From NCBI GenBank assembly GCA_963797765.1, contig CAWCQU010000002.1, positions 1,612,001 through 1,676,000 on the forward strand: a stretch of DNA of 64,000 nt, written 5' to 3'. Position numbers and translations under genes: made by a program. The notes beneath the pieces were generated by a model. The model made no database searches. It had not been told where the DNA came from and was given only the letters and a program-made list of their open reading frames with translations. Below, piece after piece: positions 26,958-37,232 of this stretch (the stretch's first letter is position 1; every line of letters starts with the position of its first letter). Origin of the DNA: JBGPTK01 sp963797765 (GTDB taxonomy: Bacteria; Acidobacteriota; Terriglobia; Acidiferrales; UBA7541).

Positions 26958-28369
26958 TTTGTTTCTTTCTTCGCTGATTCGAAAATTAAGCGGTGCCACG
27001 CGCCCGATATCGGACCGTGCATCCATTCCCGCATTGAATCCACCAGCCTTTCAATCACGGGATGTAGCAGCAGCACAGCAATCACCAGGATGAAATCATT
27101 CCACAAAACGCGCGTCTTTCCCACCAATTCAACGCCGAACGCGAACGCCAGAAGCGCCACCAGGATCGTCAACAAATATTGCAGCCGGTGCGTCGCCAAT
27201 TTTTCCGTTTTCTTTCGATAGTGCCAGCGAATCGCGGCCAACAGCCCGAGAACCGCGAGCGAAAGGAAAATATCAATGGACAGGCGGCCCGGTGCGGTCA
27301 ATTCGGAAAGCGGCGCCTGGGCCAGCGTGAATGCGGCGCAGGCATGCAGAAAAATGCCGGGCACGGTCTCCTGGCGCCCCGGAACATTGAATTTATCGAT
27401 GGCGTGCTCCCACACTCCGTCGCCGACCAGCACCATTTTCCCCGTCACTTCGGCCGAGCGGTTGGTTCCGCGAAGAAAATCCTTCATCTCCAGCATTCCG
27501 CTTTGCAAAGCCTCGAGCGGCGAGTAATCAACGGGAAATTCGCCGACGGAGATCTCCTTCGAAAGTTTCCGCGTCGAGATCGGCCGGAACGCCCAACTTT
27601 TCCACCACGGTTTCGCAAGCGCGGATTGCCGGACGATGCTTGCGAGCGATGCGGACAAAGTAAGCAGCGGTTCCTTCATCTGATCGGTATGAATCCAGTA
27701 ATCCAATTCGTTGCTGCTGTGCCGCGGAATGATCAGGCTGGCCGCCAGCCGCTTATACCGGTCGTCGCCAAGCCATTCCTGGGAGCTCCTAGTCTGTGCG
27801 CGCGATACTCCCAGAAAAACGGGCACCGGTTGGCTCAAACATTCTTCGAAGAAAGCCGGATCGCCGGGGGTGATCGGCATTCCGTATTCCGGCGAAACAT
27901 CAATATCCACTCCGATCGCTGCCGGCCCGCGTTCAGCGATGGCGGAAATCAGTTTGTTCAAAGGATCGCGAGGCGTGGCCATTTCCTTGCCATTGCTGCC
28001 TGGAATCGGCACCGCGGGCAAGTCGCCGATATCCACCACGACTACCGGCAGATTTTCCGTCCGCGCCACCCTTGCCAGCAAAGATTGCTCGTAACGATAA
28101 GCCGCCATGTCGAGCTGTTCACCCCAGGAAGTGCGCTCGACGATTAACTTGACGCCCACAAGAAAAATCGTAAACAAAATCCCGATCAGAAAATCCCGCC
28201 CGATGCCACTATTTGCGCGTCTTGCGTGCAAAGTCGAACCGGCTTCCGTCGCTGAATGCGAACCGGCATTGGAAGCAGATGTTTCGCCCGGCGTTGAAGA
28301 GAGGCTTCGGCCCTGCAAGCTCGACGTGTGTTTCGCCGCTCCGCCTCCCTGTTTTTTTCTTTTCTTCAT
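26954..28369 (-). CDS. CHASE2 domain sensor protein without output domain
   Basis: The 471-residue membrane protein has a Lys-rich cytoplasmic start, one membrane helix at about 54-72 (FLIGILFTIFLVGVKLIVE), a periplasmic CHASE2 domain to about 350 (VVVVDIGDLPAVPIPG; RGPAAIGVDIDVSPEYG; GKMVLVGDGVWEHAIDKF; VPGIFLHACAAFTLAQAPL) and three more helices (about 355-445). CHASE2 domains normally feed a cyclase, kinase or phosphatase domain; here the protein ends just after the helices. Any signal must pass to another protein, perhaps the coupled FecR-like product. The ligand is unknown. Confidence 0.88.
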   Translation of the reverse strand: MKKRKKQGGGAAKHTSSLQGRSLSSTPGETSASNAGSHSATEAGSTLHARRANSGIGRDFLIGILFTIFLVGVKLIVERTSWGEQLDMAAYRYEQSLLARVARTENLPVVVVDIGDLPAVPIPGSNGKEMATPRDPLNKLISAIAERGPAAIGVDIDVSPEYGMPITPGDPAFFEECLSQPVPVFLGVSRAQTRSSQEWLGDDRYKRLAASLIIPRHSSNELDYWIHTDQMKEPLLTLSASLASIVRQSALAKPWWKSWAFRPISTRKLSKEISVGEFPVDYSPLEALQSGMLEMKDFLRGTNRSAEVTGKMVLVGDGVWEHAIDKFNVPGRQETVPGIFLHACAAFTLAQAPLSELTAPGRLSIDIFLSLAVLGLLAAIRWHYRKKTEKLATHRLQYLLTILVALLAFAFGVELVGKTRVLWNDFILVIAVLLLHPVIERLVDSMREWMHGPISGAWHRLIFESAKKETK

Positions 28370-28486
28370 ACCGATCCGGAATGAAAGGCCACGAAGTTAT
28401 GTTATGCGAGCTTTTCGGCCGGATCATAGCATTGCTTTCCACCGAATCGAAGCCGCTCTGCGACGCTCCGGTGGTTCGGGGTTCCG

Positions 28487-28516
28487 TTGACTTGGAATCA
28501 ACCGCAAGCCTAAGAT
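28487..28516 (+). promoter_or_regulatory. Promoter of the C45 hydrolase gene
   Basis: TTGACT (28487-28492), an 18-bp spacer and TAAGAT (28511-28516) lie about 50 bp before the ATG at 28567. GGAGGG provides the ribosome site. Confidence 0.6.
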
Positions 28517-28566
28517 GGCGTCACGATTCGTGTACGATCGAACGCTAAACGGAGTGGAGGGTCTTC

Positions 28567-30093
28567 ATGCAGATAAGGCACCTAAAGTTGGCGGCTGCCC
28601 TTGTGTTGTTGGCCGGTTTTACGCTTTCTGCCGTGTCTCTGCTGGTGCGCGGCCAAAGGGCGGCTGCTTCAACGAAGGCGCCCGCGGAAGCAGGGCGCGG
28701 ATCGCTGGGCGTTGTGCCAAGCGCCGCCTCACCCGCCGCCATCCCTCTCGATCCGCGCCTGGCTGGATCGACTCGATTCGAGCGAGGCGGCTGGATTTAC
28801 GTTCACCTCGAAGGCTCGCCCGAAAAAATCGGTTTCCAGCACGGCTATCTGCTGGCGCCGGAAATTGGCGATGCCTTCACCGCAATCAAGCTGCTCGATA
28901 CGCACTCCACGCAGCGCGACTGGGGATTTTTCCGCAAAACCGCGCACGAAATGCTGTGGCCAAAAATCGACGCGGAATATCAGGCGGAGCTGAAAGGAAT
29001 TGTAGCGGGGCTGAACGCGCACGGCGTGAGCATGGATCTGGACGATGTGGTGGCGCTGAATGCCTTTGAAGAAGTTCCGGATTATTATGTCCCATGGCTG
29101 AACCAACGGGAAAAAGTGGCCGGCGCGCCACACTTGGTGAGCCCGGGGAATTGCAGCGCGTTCGTCGCCACCGGCAGCTACACCAAGGATCATCAAATCG
29201 TCATGGCCCACAACAACTGGACCAGTTATCTTTCCGGCGAGCGCTGGCGAATCGTTTTCGATATCGCACCTGAGCACGGTTATCGCATCCTGATGGACGG
29301 ATTTCCCGGAGTCATCACCAGCGACGACGATTTTGGCGTCAATGCGGACGGCTTGATGGTCACCGAGACCACCATCACCCAATTCAAGGGCTGGGATCCC
29401 AACGGGATTCCGGAATTTGTCCGTTCGCGCAAAGCCCTGCAATATGCCGGATCAATCGACGACTACGTGAAGATCATGCTCGAGGGAAACAATGGCGGCT
29501 ATGCCAACGATTGGCTCCTCGGAGACCGCAAGACCGGCGAAATCGCTCAATTTGAGCTTGGCTTGAAACATCACCGCGTGTGGCGTACCAAGGATGGCTA
29601 CTTTGTGGGCTCGAACTTTGCCAGCGATCCCAAAGTGCTTGCGGACGACACAACGTTTGATCCCAAGAATCCCTCCACGTCGCCAAATGCCCGGCGCTCA
29701 CGCTGGGAAGAATTGATGTCCAAATCGAAGGGACAGATTGACGTGGCTCTGGCGCAGAATTTCATGGGCGATCACTATGATGCCTTCGCGAAGAAGGAAG
29801 GCGCCGACGAGCGCACCCTTTGCGGACATACCGATACTTCGGTGCGCGGCGTGCAGGTTTTTGAGTGGACTCCGTATTATCCCGGCGGAGCCGTTCAGGG
29901 AAAGGTGATGGACAGCAAAATGGCCGAAGCGATGAGTTTTTCGGCGCGCGTGGGACATCCCTGCGGCGGTGATTTCCATGCAAAACAATTCCTGGCCGCG
30001 CATCCGGAATATTCGTGGCAGGCGCCCGTGTTGCGCGACATGCTCGCCGGGCCGTGGACTGCTTTCCACACAGGCGAACATGCCGCACAATAA
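28567..30093 (+). CDS. C45 family acyltransferase/hydrolase (phospholipase B-like), secreted
   Basis: The 508-residue protein starts with a signal peptide (LAAALVLLAGFTLSAVSLLV). After a linker come EGSPEKIGFQHGYLLAPEI and GLNAHGVSMDLDDVVALNAF, then GNCSAFVATGSYTKDHQIVMAHNNW, where the Cys after GN is the expected N-terminal nucleophile freed by autoproteolysis. GFPGVITSDDDFGVNADGLMV and the aromatic C-terminal part complete an Ntn-hydrolase fold as in peptidase C45 and phospholipase B-like proteins. It probably cleaves amide or ester bonds of an acylated substrate in the periplasm. The substrate is unknown. It converges with the BON gene. Confidence 0.85.
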   Translation: MQIRHLKLAAALVLLAGFTLSAVSLLVRGQRAAASTKAPAEAGRGSLGVVPSAASPAAIPLDPRLAGSTRFERGGWIYVHLEGSPEKIGFQHGYLLAPEIGDAFTAIKLLDTHSTQRDWGFFRKTAHEMLWPKIDAEYQAELKGIVAGLNAHGVSMDLDDVVALNAFEEVPDYYVPWLNQREKVAGAPHLVSPGNCSAFVATGSYTKDHQIVMAHNNWTSYLSGERWRIVFDIAPEHGYRILMDGFPGVITSDDDFGVNADGLMVTETTITQFKGWDPNGIPEFVRSRKALQYAGSIDDYVKIMLEGNNGGYANDWLLGDRKTGEIAQFELGLKHHRVWRTKDGYFVGSNFASDPKVLADDTTFDPKNPSTSPNARRSRWEELMSKSKGQIDVALAQNFMGDHYDAFAKKEGADERTLCGHTDTSVRGVQVFEWTPYYPGGAVQGKVMDSKMAEAMSFSARVGHPCGGDFHAKQFLAAHPEYSWQAPVLRDMLAGPWTAFHTGEHAAQ

Positions 30094-30118
30094 CCAGGGC
30101 TAACGCTGGGGGAAATCT

Positions 30119-30664
30119 CTACTTTCCGCCGCCTTCAACCGTCAACTGGTTGTCCACCGAAAAAACGCCCGGGACGCCATTGGCGCGGATTCCGGCTGCG
30201 TCTTTATCCATCTTGGTAGCTGCCACTCCGATCAGCGTCACGTGACCGTTCTTCACGATGATGTGGATGGACGGCACCGCTTGCAGCGCATACATCTGCA
30301 GGGATGGGAATGAATAGATGGCCCGGTAGACCGCCCGGCGGATACGGTCGTCATTGGGCGATAGCGGAAGCACTTCGATGTTGTTGACCACCTTTTCCAC
30401 GCCTTCAATTCTTTTCACGGCGTTTTCCGCGTCGCTCTTCAGAACCGGTTTTGTCACCTGGCCCATTAGCGTCACCGTGGCTCCATCGACCTGGTATGCC
30501 AGGTTGTCGAACACGCTGTAATACGGCAGCATCACCAGGCGGTGCCGCACTTCCTGCACCAAATCGTCCTTTGCAGCCGTCGCGGATCGAGCGGCGGACA
30601 AAAGCAACAGCAGAGCCCCGAACAAGAAAACAGAACTGGAAACTAGGTTATGCCGCTTCTTCAT
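30119..30664 (-). CDS. Secreted protein with two BON domains
   Basis: After a signal peptide (SSSVFLFGALLLLLSAARSATA) the 181-residue protein has two BON repeats: residues 35-100 (VRHRLVMLPYYSVFDNLAYQVDG; VTLMGQVTKP; VKRIEGVEKVVNNIEVLP) and 105-178 (YALQAVPSIHIIVKNGHVTLIG; ANGVPGVFSVDNQLTV). The pattern matches OsmY-like periplasmic proteins that bind membranes or respond to osmotic stress. It is convergent with the C45 gene and stands alone. Confidence 0.92.
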   Translation of the reverse strand: MKKRHNLVSSSVFLFGALLLLLSAARSATAAKDDLVQEVRHRLVMLPYYSVFDNLAYQVDGATVTLMGQVTKPVLKSDAENAVKRIEGVEKVVNNIEVLPLSPNDDRIRRAVYRAIYSFPSLQMYALQAVPSIHIIVKNGHVTLIGVAATKMDKDAAGIRANGVPGVFSVDNQLTVEGGGK

Positions 30665-30870
30665 TTGTGTTCTCCATGGCCCGAACTCTGCGGGCTCACT
30701 AGTTTTAGATGCATCCGTGGCGCCGCCCGGTTTCCGGAACTAATTCTGATGGCCCAGGTACCTTGAATTCAACCGATTGCAGCTCGATGGGAAACCGGAT
30801 CCTTCGGCGCAGGGACATTCTGATACCATGCCCGCCCGCGAAATGACAAGCATGAATTGCCCGGCGCCCC

Positions 30871-32037
30871 CTAGATCTCTTCGTCCTCTTCCGCGTGTTT
30901 AAGCGGGGTTAGCTTCAGCCGGATGCGGATGTCCCGCAGGCGAGCCTCGGCTAGAATTTTGCGCCGCACTTCGATCGGCAATGCTTCGGGAGGGAACACT
31001 CCGCCGCTATCGCGCTGGAAATGTTTGACGAAAAGCGCGGCAATGTGAGCCGTTGCGTATGAGATCGGAGTCGCCGTGATTCCGCGCATACGAAGCTGGA
31101 ACAGAGTGGGGAAACTGGCGTCCCAGCGGACCAGCAGCGGCGCATCGTCGCGCTTTCCCCTCACCAGCACCGCAGCCGCCAGCCGCGCATTCTCCAACAC
31201 GCCTCGCCGGATCAGGCGCGCCACCATTCGCGGGGTGGGCGTCTTCGGAAAACGCTTCGCCGCCATGCCACTCGAGCGGTTCAACTTGCCTTGCCGGTGC
31301 CATCGCCGCAGCTGTTCGATGTCGCTGCCGCCGATTTTCACATCCAGATTTCGCATGGAGATGAAATGCGGCAGCGTTCCCACTTCGTCCTGCGCCGCCA
31401 GGTAGACGGGCGTCTCTCCGATCGGGGGAGGAAATCGAAAAATTTCCCTTTCGCTGAAGCGCTTGGCAAGTCGGAAGCGTCCCTCGCGGTAGACTCTCGG
31501 GCGCGAAGTTGCTTCGTCATACGCCGCTTCAGGTGACCATGTCGAAACCGGGTCTTCACTTTCCGTGCTTTCGTAGAGACGGATTTGCACGTCTTCCACC
31601 CGATCCAGCATTTCGGCGCTGCGCTTTACCAACAGATTCATCAGTCCCGGTGCAATGCCCGTATCGATCAACGCCACGCGATTCTTCGCCAGAAAGCGTT
31701 TCTGGAAACGAAGTTGTTCGGCCTTGAACGGGTTGCGAGTGAGGCGGGAATTCAGGTCCAGATAATGGACGCCGATCCGCAGGGCCGCTCGCAATGCAAT
31801 TTCATTGAATTGGGCCGGCGAAGCGTTCACTAGCATGTGGCAGCCGCGCGCCGCCCTCACGATTCCCCACATGCTCCGCGCATTCACTTCTTTTACCGGG
31901 ATGTGGCTTTTCTTGCCGAGAAATCGTTTCGCGCGTTCCGGGTCTCGATCACCGCACCACACGTCATGGCCTTGGCGGTCGAGCAGATGCGCGAGCAGCG
32001 AGCCGGTTCCACCCACGCCTAAGACGAAAATTCGCAT
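30871..32037 (-). CDS. Saccharopine dehydrogenase-like NAD(P)-binding protein
   Basis: The 388-residue protein starts at once with a Rossmann fold (MRIFVLGVGGTGSLLAHLL), followed by CGDRDPERAKRFLG, the second strand with an acidic residue. HMLVNASPAQFNEIALRAALRIGVHYLDL and IDTGIAPGLMNLLVKRSAEML match the saccharopine dehydrogenase / homospermidine synthase superfamily. Reactions in this group join or cleave amino-acid-like substrates with NAD(P); the substrate here is not evident. The C-terminus is basic. No lysine-pathway genes are nearby. Confidence 0.85.
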   Translation of the reverse strand: MRIFVLGVGGTGSLLAHLLDRQGHDVWCGDRDPERAKRFLGKKSHIPVKEVNARSMWGIVRAARGCHMLVNASPAQFNEIALRAALRIGVHYLDLNSRLTRNPFKAEQLRFQKRFLAKNRVALIDTGIAPGLMNLLVKRSAEMLDRVEDVQIRLYESTESEDPVSTWSPEAAYDEATSRPRVYREGRFRLAKRFSEREIFRFPPPIGETPVYLAAQDEVGTLPHFISMRNLDVKIGGSDIEQLRRWHRQGKLNRSSGMAAKRFPKTPTPRMVARLIRRGVLENARLAAAVLVRGKRDDAPLLVRWDASFPTLFQLRMRGITATPISYATAHIAALFVKHFQRDSGGVFPPEALPIEVRRKILAEARLRDIRIRLKLTPLKHAEEDEEI

Positions 32038-32231
32038 CGGGCGGAAACTTTACCATACCCTTGGCCCGCGCGAGCGGTGCCTCGCGGCTAATGATTCGTA
32101 AATAACTAACCGCGCCGCGCTGAAACGGAGGCCAATGATCTCGACTCAGAACTAGTTGAAGGGAAAGTGGCGGTGTAATTGGTGTGAAATCCGCGTCTTA
32201 GGCTGATCTCCGTCTGCTCTCTTTTCGCTGA
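32038..32231. other. Non-coding stretch upstream of the moaA promoter
   Basis: Part of a 486-base gap between divergent genes. I see no gene here. The rest of the gap holds the moaA promoter and leader. Confidence 0.4.
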
Positions 32232-32260
32232 TTGCGCCCAGGCTCGCGGCAGCGTAGAAT
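32232..32260 (+). promoter_or_regulatory. moaA promoter
   Basis: TTGCGC (32232-32237), 17 bp, then TAGAAT (32255-32260). Transcription would start near 32267, giving a leader of about 257 bases before the moaA ATG. Confidence 0.6.
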
Positions 32261-32266
32261 GACTTT

Positions 32267-32506
32267 GAATTCTCCGATCCTCGGAGCCTGCGGGAGAGAA
32301 ATCCCATGGTCCGGGGACGGCCTTTCCAGCATTTTTGGATAGGCAGACGCCATTTTTGCATCCAATCGGGTGCGTGGCGCTCAGGGTTTGGGTGGAAACG
32401 CCCGTGCCTCCCGCGCTTGGAAAGGAGAATGCCCGGCAGAAACTGTCGCCTTCACTTGCCGGGTATTTTGCCCGATTCCGAGCTTGGATTCGGGCATTTT
32501 CTTTTT
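32267..32506 (+). promoter_or_regulatory. Structured moaA leader, candidate Moco-type riboswitch
   Basis: CCTTTCCA (32321-32328) pairs with TGGAAAGG (32418-32425), closing a domain of about 105 bases that contains further stems (TGGAT / ATCCA) and the segments GGAAAC and GCCTCCC. Downstream, GCCCGGCA (32431-32438) can pair with TGCCGGGTA (32457-32465), while the same CGGGTA can instead pair with TGCCCG (32469-32474), which is also the first arm of a terminator. This is the layout of a riboswitch with transcriptional attenuation. Its place before moaA, and the GGAAA and GCCTCC segments, suggest the Moco RNA class. The class assignment is inference; the folding was done by eye. Confidence 0.55.
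32469..32506 (+). terminator. Conditional terminator in the moaA leader
   Basis: TGCCCGA pairs with TCGGGCA (32490-32496), extended inward by TCC/GGA, then TTTTCTTTTT follows. It ends 18 bases before the moaA ATG, so read-through is needed for expression. Confidence 0.75.
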
Positions 32507-32523
32507 AGGGGACAACAGCGGAA

Positions 32524-33558
32524 ATGTCGGCGTTGAACGAATCCGTGATCGCACCATCAAGGCCACCGAAAGCAGCTATGCCCTTGCAGGATAAATTCGG
32601 CCGCCAGATCACTGACCTGCGAATTTCCATTACCGATCGTTGCAATTTTCGCTGCGTCTATTGCCGCTCGGCCGACCCCGAAAATCACATGGCTTCCTCT
32701 TCGTTGCTGCGCTGGGAGGAATTCGACCGGCTCGCGCACATCCTGGTGGGAATGGGCATTCGCAAAATCCGCGTCACCGGCGGAGAGCCGCTGGTGCGCG
32801 ACGGCGTCGAAGATTTTATCGCGCGGCTGCACGAACTCGGCGTGCCCGATCTTTCACTAACTACAAACGCTCACTTGCTCGCGGACCGCTGCGACCGCCT
32901 GGTCGCTGCCGGCTTGAACCGCATCAACATCAGCTTGGATTCACTCGACCAGGCCCGCTTCGAAAAAATTACCCTCACCAAATCGTTTCACAACGTAATA
33001 GCCGGAATCGATGCCGCGCAGGCGTCTTCCTTGCGGCCGGTAAAGGTGAACGCCGTGCTGGTGCGCGGGATCAACGACGACGAGGTGGAAGCCTTCGCCG
33101 AATTTGCCCACGATCGCGATTTGACCATGCGCTTCATCGAATACATGCCGCTGGACGCCGACCGCCACTGGACGCGCGATTTGGTGGTGACTGCGGCGGA
33201 AATTCATCGCCGCATTTCGGCGCGCTGGCCGCTGGTTCCAATCGCTCACGAGCGCAGCGAAACCGCCCGGAAATACAAATTTGCCGATGGCCGGGGAGAA
33301 ATCGGCCTCATCGCTCCCGTCTCCCAACCGTTCTGCGGCGCCTGCTCGCGCATTCGCTTGACCGCTGACGGCAAGTTGCGCACCTGTTTGTTCAGCAAGG
33401 ACGACCACGATTTGAAAGCCTTGCTGCGCGGCGGCGCCAGCGACGACGAAATTGCCGAAGAGATTCGGGCGGTCGTCCACGAAAAAGAAAAAGGTCATCG
33501 AATTAACGAGCCGGATTTCGTCCCTCCTTCGCGCACCATGGTGTCGATCGGCGGATAG
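32524..33558 (+). CDS. moaA: GTP 3',8-cyclase MoaA
   Basis: The 344-residue radical SAM enzyme converts GTP to 3',8-cyclo-GTP, the first step of molybdopterin synthesis. It has the opening DKFGRQITDLRISITDRCNFRCVYC (Cx3Cx2C), VTGGEPLVRDGVEDF, the second cluster motif CGACSRIRLTADGKLRTCLFS (Cx2Cx13C) and the functionally important C-terminal Gly-Gly (SRTMVSIGG). The N-terminus has about 20 extra residues before the conserved start; an internal ATG at 32578 (MPLQDKFGR) is another possible start. No other Moco gene is in the window. Expression is probably controlled by the leader. Confidence 0.97.
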   Translation: MSALNESVIAPSRPPKAAMPLQDKFGRQITDLRISITDRCNFRCVYCRSADPENHMASSSLLRWEEFDRLAHILVGMGIRKIRVTGGEPLVRDGVEDFIARLHELGVPDLSLTTNAHLLADRCDRLVAAGLNRINISLDSLDQARFEKITLTKSFHNVIAGIDAAQASSLRPVKVNAVLVRGINDDEVEAFAEFAHDRDLTMRFIEYMPLDADRHWTRDLVVTAAEIHRRISARWPLVPIAHERSETARKYKFADGRGEIGLIAPVSQPFCGACSRIRLTADGKLRTCLFSKDDHDLKALLRGGASDDEIAEEIRAVVHEKEKGHRINEPDFVPPSRTMVSIGG

Positions 33559-33613
33559 CGCGGATATCAATAATCCACTAAACATCTGCCGCCGCGTGGT
33601 AGTGGTCCAGTTT

Positions 33614-33657
33614 GTCCGTCATCCTGGGCAACCGTTTTTTTGCGCGGCGAAGGATCC
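33614..33657 (+). repeat. Dispersed repeat, GTCATCCTGGGC...GCGAAGGATCC
   Basis: This is the plus-strand copy of the repeat seen at 4596-4656, with a T run between the two conserved ends. It lies after moaA. Confidence 0.5.
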
Positions 33658-33819
33658 ATGGGGCGAGTGGCGCGAACTGTTACGTTCTTTGTGACGCAAT
33701 AGCCGCGCCTTTGGCTCGTTTCCTTACCGATCTGTACCACCAAATCTTCCCGCCGCTTCCCATATCGGCGGATGCGGTGTATTTTTATGGTCTAGAAATA
33801 GTCAGGAGAAGATCACTCG

Positions 33820-34266
33820 ATGAGCGAGCCCGAGCCCAAAATATTCACGCTCACCGAAGCGGAGCGGACCCGCATCGAAATAGAGCCCGTGCTGATGGAA
33901 GCGATGGACGCCCGCCGCAAAATCACCGGACTCGAAGACAGCCTGGCGCGCCTTTCTGCGCGCATCTCCCTTCGCGGCGGCTTGCTGGTTTCTTATGATA
34001 AGGCGGCCAAGAAGCGCATGGATCGCGATGAACTGGCTGCAACCGTGGACTCCGCGCTCGAGCGAATCGAATCCACCGGCTGCGTGGTAAAAGACCTCGA
34101 TGCGGGCCTGCTTGATTTTCCCGCCCGGCTGAATAATGAGGATGTGTACTGGTGCTGGCGCGTGGGCGAGGATCGCATCCGGTTCTATCATCGTCAGGAC
34201 GAGGGCTTCGCCGGCCGCAAGCCGATCGACCCGCGCGATGCGGGCCATCAACCTCCCGTTCAATAG
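33820..34266 (+). CDS. DUF2203 family protein
   Basis: The 148-residue protein matches the DUF2203 family: FTLTEAERTRIEIEPVLMEAMDARRKI at the start, a long helical middle, then GCVVKDLDAGLLDFPARLNNEDVYWCWRVGEDRIRFYH, the conserved end. The C-terminus (GFAGRKPID) is also typical. It is a cytosolic protein of unknown function. The yyaL-like gene follows 85 bp downstream on the same strand, so the two may be cotranscribed. Confidence 0.92.
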   Translation: MSEPEPKIFTLTEAERTRIEIEPVLMEAMDARRKITGLEDSLARLSARISLRGGLLVSYDKAAKKRMDRDELAATVDSALERIESTGCVVKDLDAGLLDFPARLNNEDVYWCWRVGEDRIRFYHRQDEGFAGRKPIDPRDAGHQPPVQ

Positions 34267-34351
34267 CCCGGGTAATTCGGATCATCCCGAGCAGGATGAG
34301 TTTGATGCCCGCCCCTCGCGAAAAAATCTTACAAAACTGCAAGGAAACTTC

Positions 34352-36464
<2,113 letters not shown>

Positions 36465-36466
36465 AT

Positions 36467-37054
36467 TCACGGTTTTCGACGAGTTAAGTTGGAATCGATA
36501 TTGAAGGCGTTCTTGTCGGCGGCATGCGCCGCGATGAATTGCTGCAGCGCGGTTGGCGTCGCAGTCAGGAGAATTGAACTGTCCCCAAGGTCCTCGTGCG
36601 CGATTTGGACAGAGTTGTTTGCCAGTGCCTTCTTGAGCCAGTCATCATCGAGGCTAATCAGGTGAAGACTATCCCCCGCGAGCTTTACCTCGAAAATCGT
36701 ATGAGCCGGAACGGCGAACACTAAAACTCCTTCGTCAGTGCCCTTCACACGGAAGTCATTCAGCAAGGCGTCCAGGAACAGCGTGTTGCCCATACGGAAA
36801 AGATGGGCGGCGAATTTGAGTTCTGTGGATTTGTCCGGGTCGCTGATTACCATCTCATAGGATTGATTTCCCATTTCTGCAAACGTCACCTCGGAATGGC
36901 TGTCTTTGTCTTCTGAATCAAACCATCTCCCCACGATCTGCGGCTCGGAAACAACATCTTTGTCTGTGTAAAACGGATGCAATGATCGCACCGGCAGGCA
37001 GCCTGCGAGCGAGAGAAAAACTAAGACGATCGCAGTGACGGTCAATTGACGCAT
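36467..37054 (-). CDS. Lipoprotein of unknown function
   Basis: The 195-residue product has a lipoprotein signal peptide (QLTVTAIVLVFLSLAGC), with the lipobox L-A-G-C at residues 16-19. The mature part is beta-rich (VGRWFDSEDKDSHSEVTFAEMG; LKFAAHLFRMGNTLFLDALL; IFEVKLAGDSLHLISLDDDWL), which suits a lipocalin-like or small barrel domain. No family is recognised. It ends two bases from the converging yyaL gene, leaving no room for a shared terminator. Confidence 0.75.
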   Translation of the reverse strand: MRQLTVTAIVLVFLSLAGCLPVRSLHPFYTDKDVVSEPQIVGRWFDSEDKDSHSEVTFAEMGNQSYEMVISDPDKSTELKFAAHLFRMGNTLFLDALLNDFRVKGTDEGVLVFAVPAHTIFEVKLAGDSLHLISLDDDWLKKALANNSVQIAHEDLGDSSILLTATPTALQQFIAAHAADKNAFNIDSNLTRRKP

Positions 37055-37150
37055 GCGAACCTCCCTGAATCAAGCTGTGGTTGAGCGCAGATTAACACAC
37101 ATACCGCCCTCCAAAATCTAATGGCGCACACGCTGGAGACCGCGCGCAGG

Positions 37151-37179
37151 TTGCTGGGGCTAGCTTGCAATGCGATAAT
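37151..37179 (+). promoter_or_regulatory. thiC promoter
   Basis: TTGCTG (37151-37156), a 17-bp spacer and GATAAT (37174-37179). The leader to the ATG at 37233 would be only about 47 bases, too short for a TPP riboswitch. Confidence 0.65.
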
Positions 37180-37232
37180 GAGCCGTCCAGATACGCAGTA
37201 CGAGCAGTCGTGCAATCGTTGGGAGGGGAATC

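Noticed and set aside
37055..37232. TPP riboswitch before thiC
   Set aside because: No CUGAGA-type core, and the promoter lies too close to the gene.
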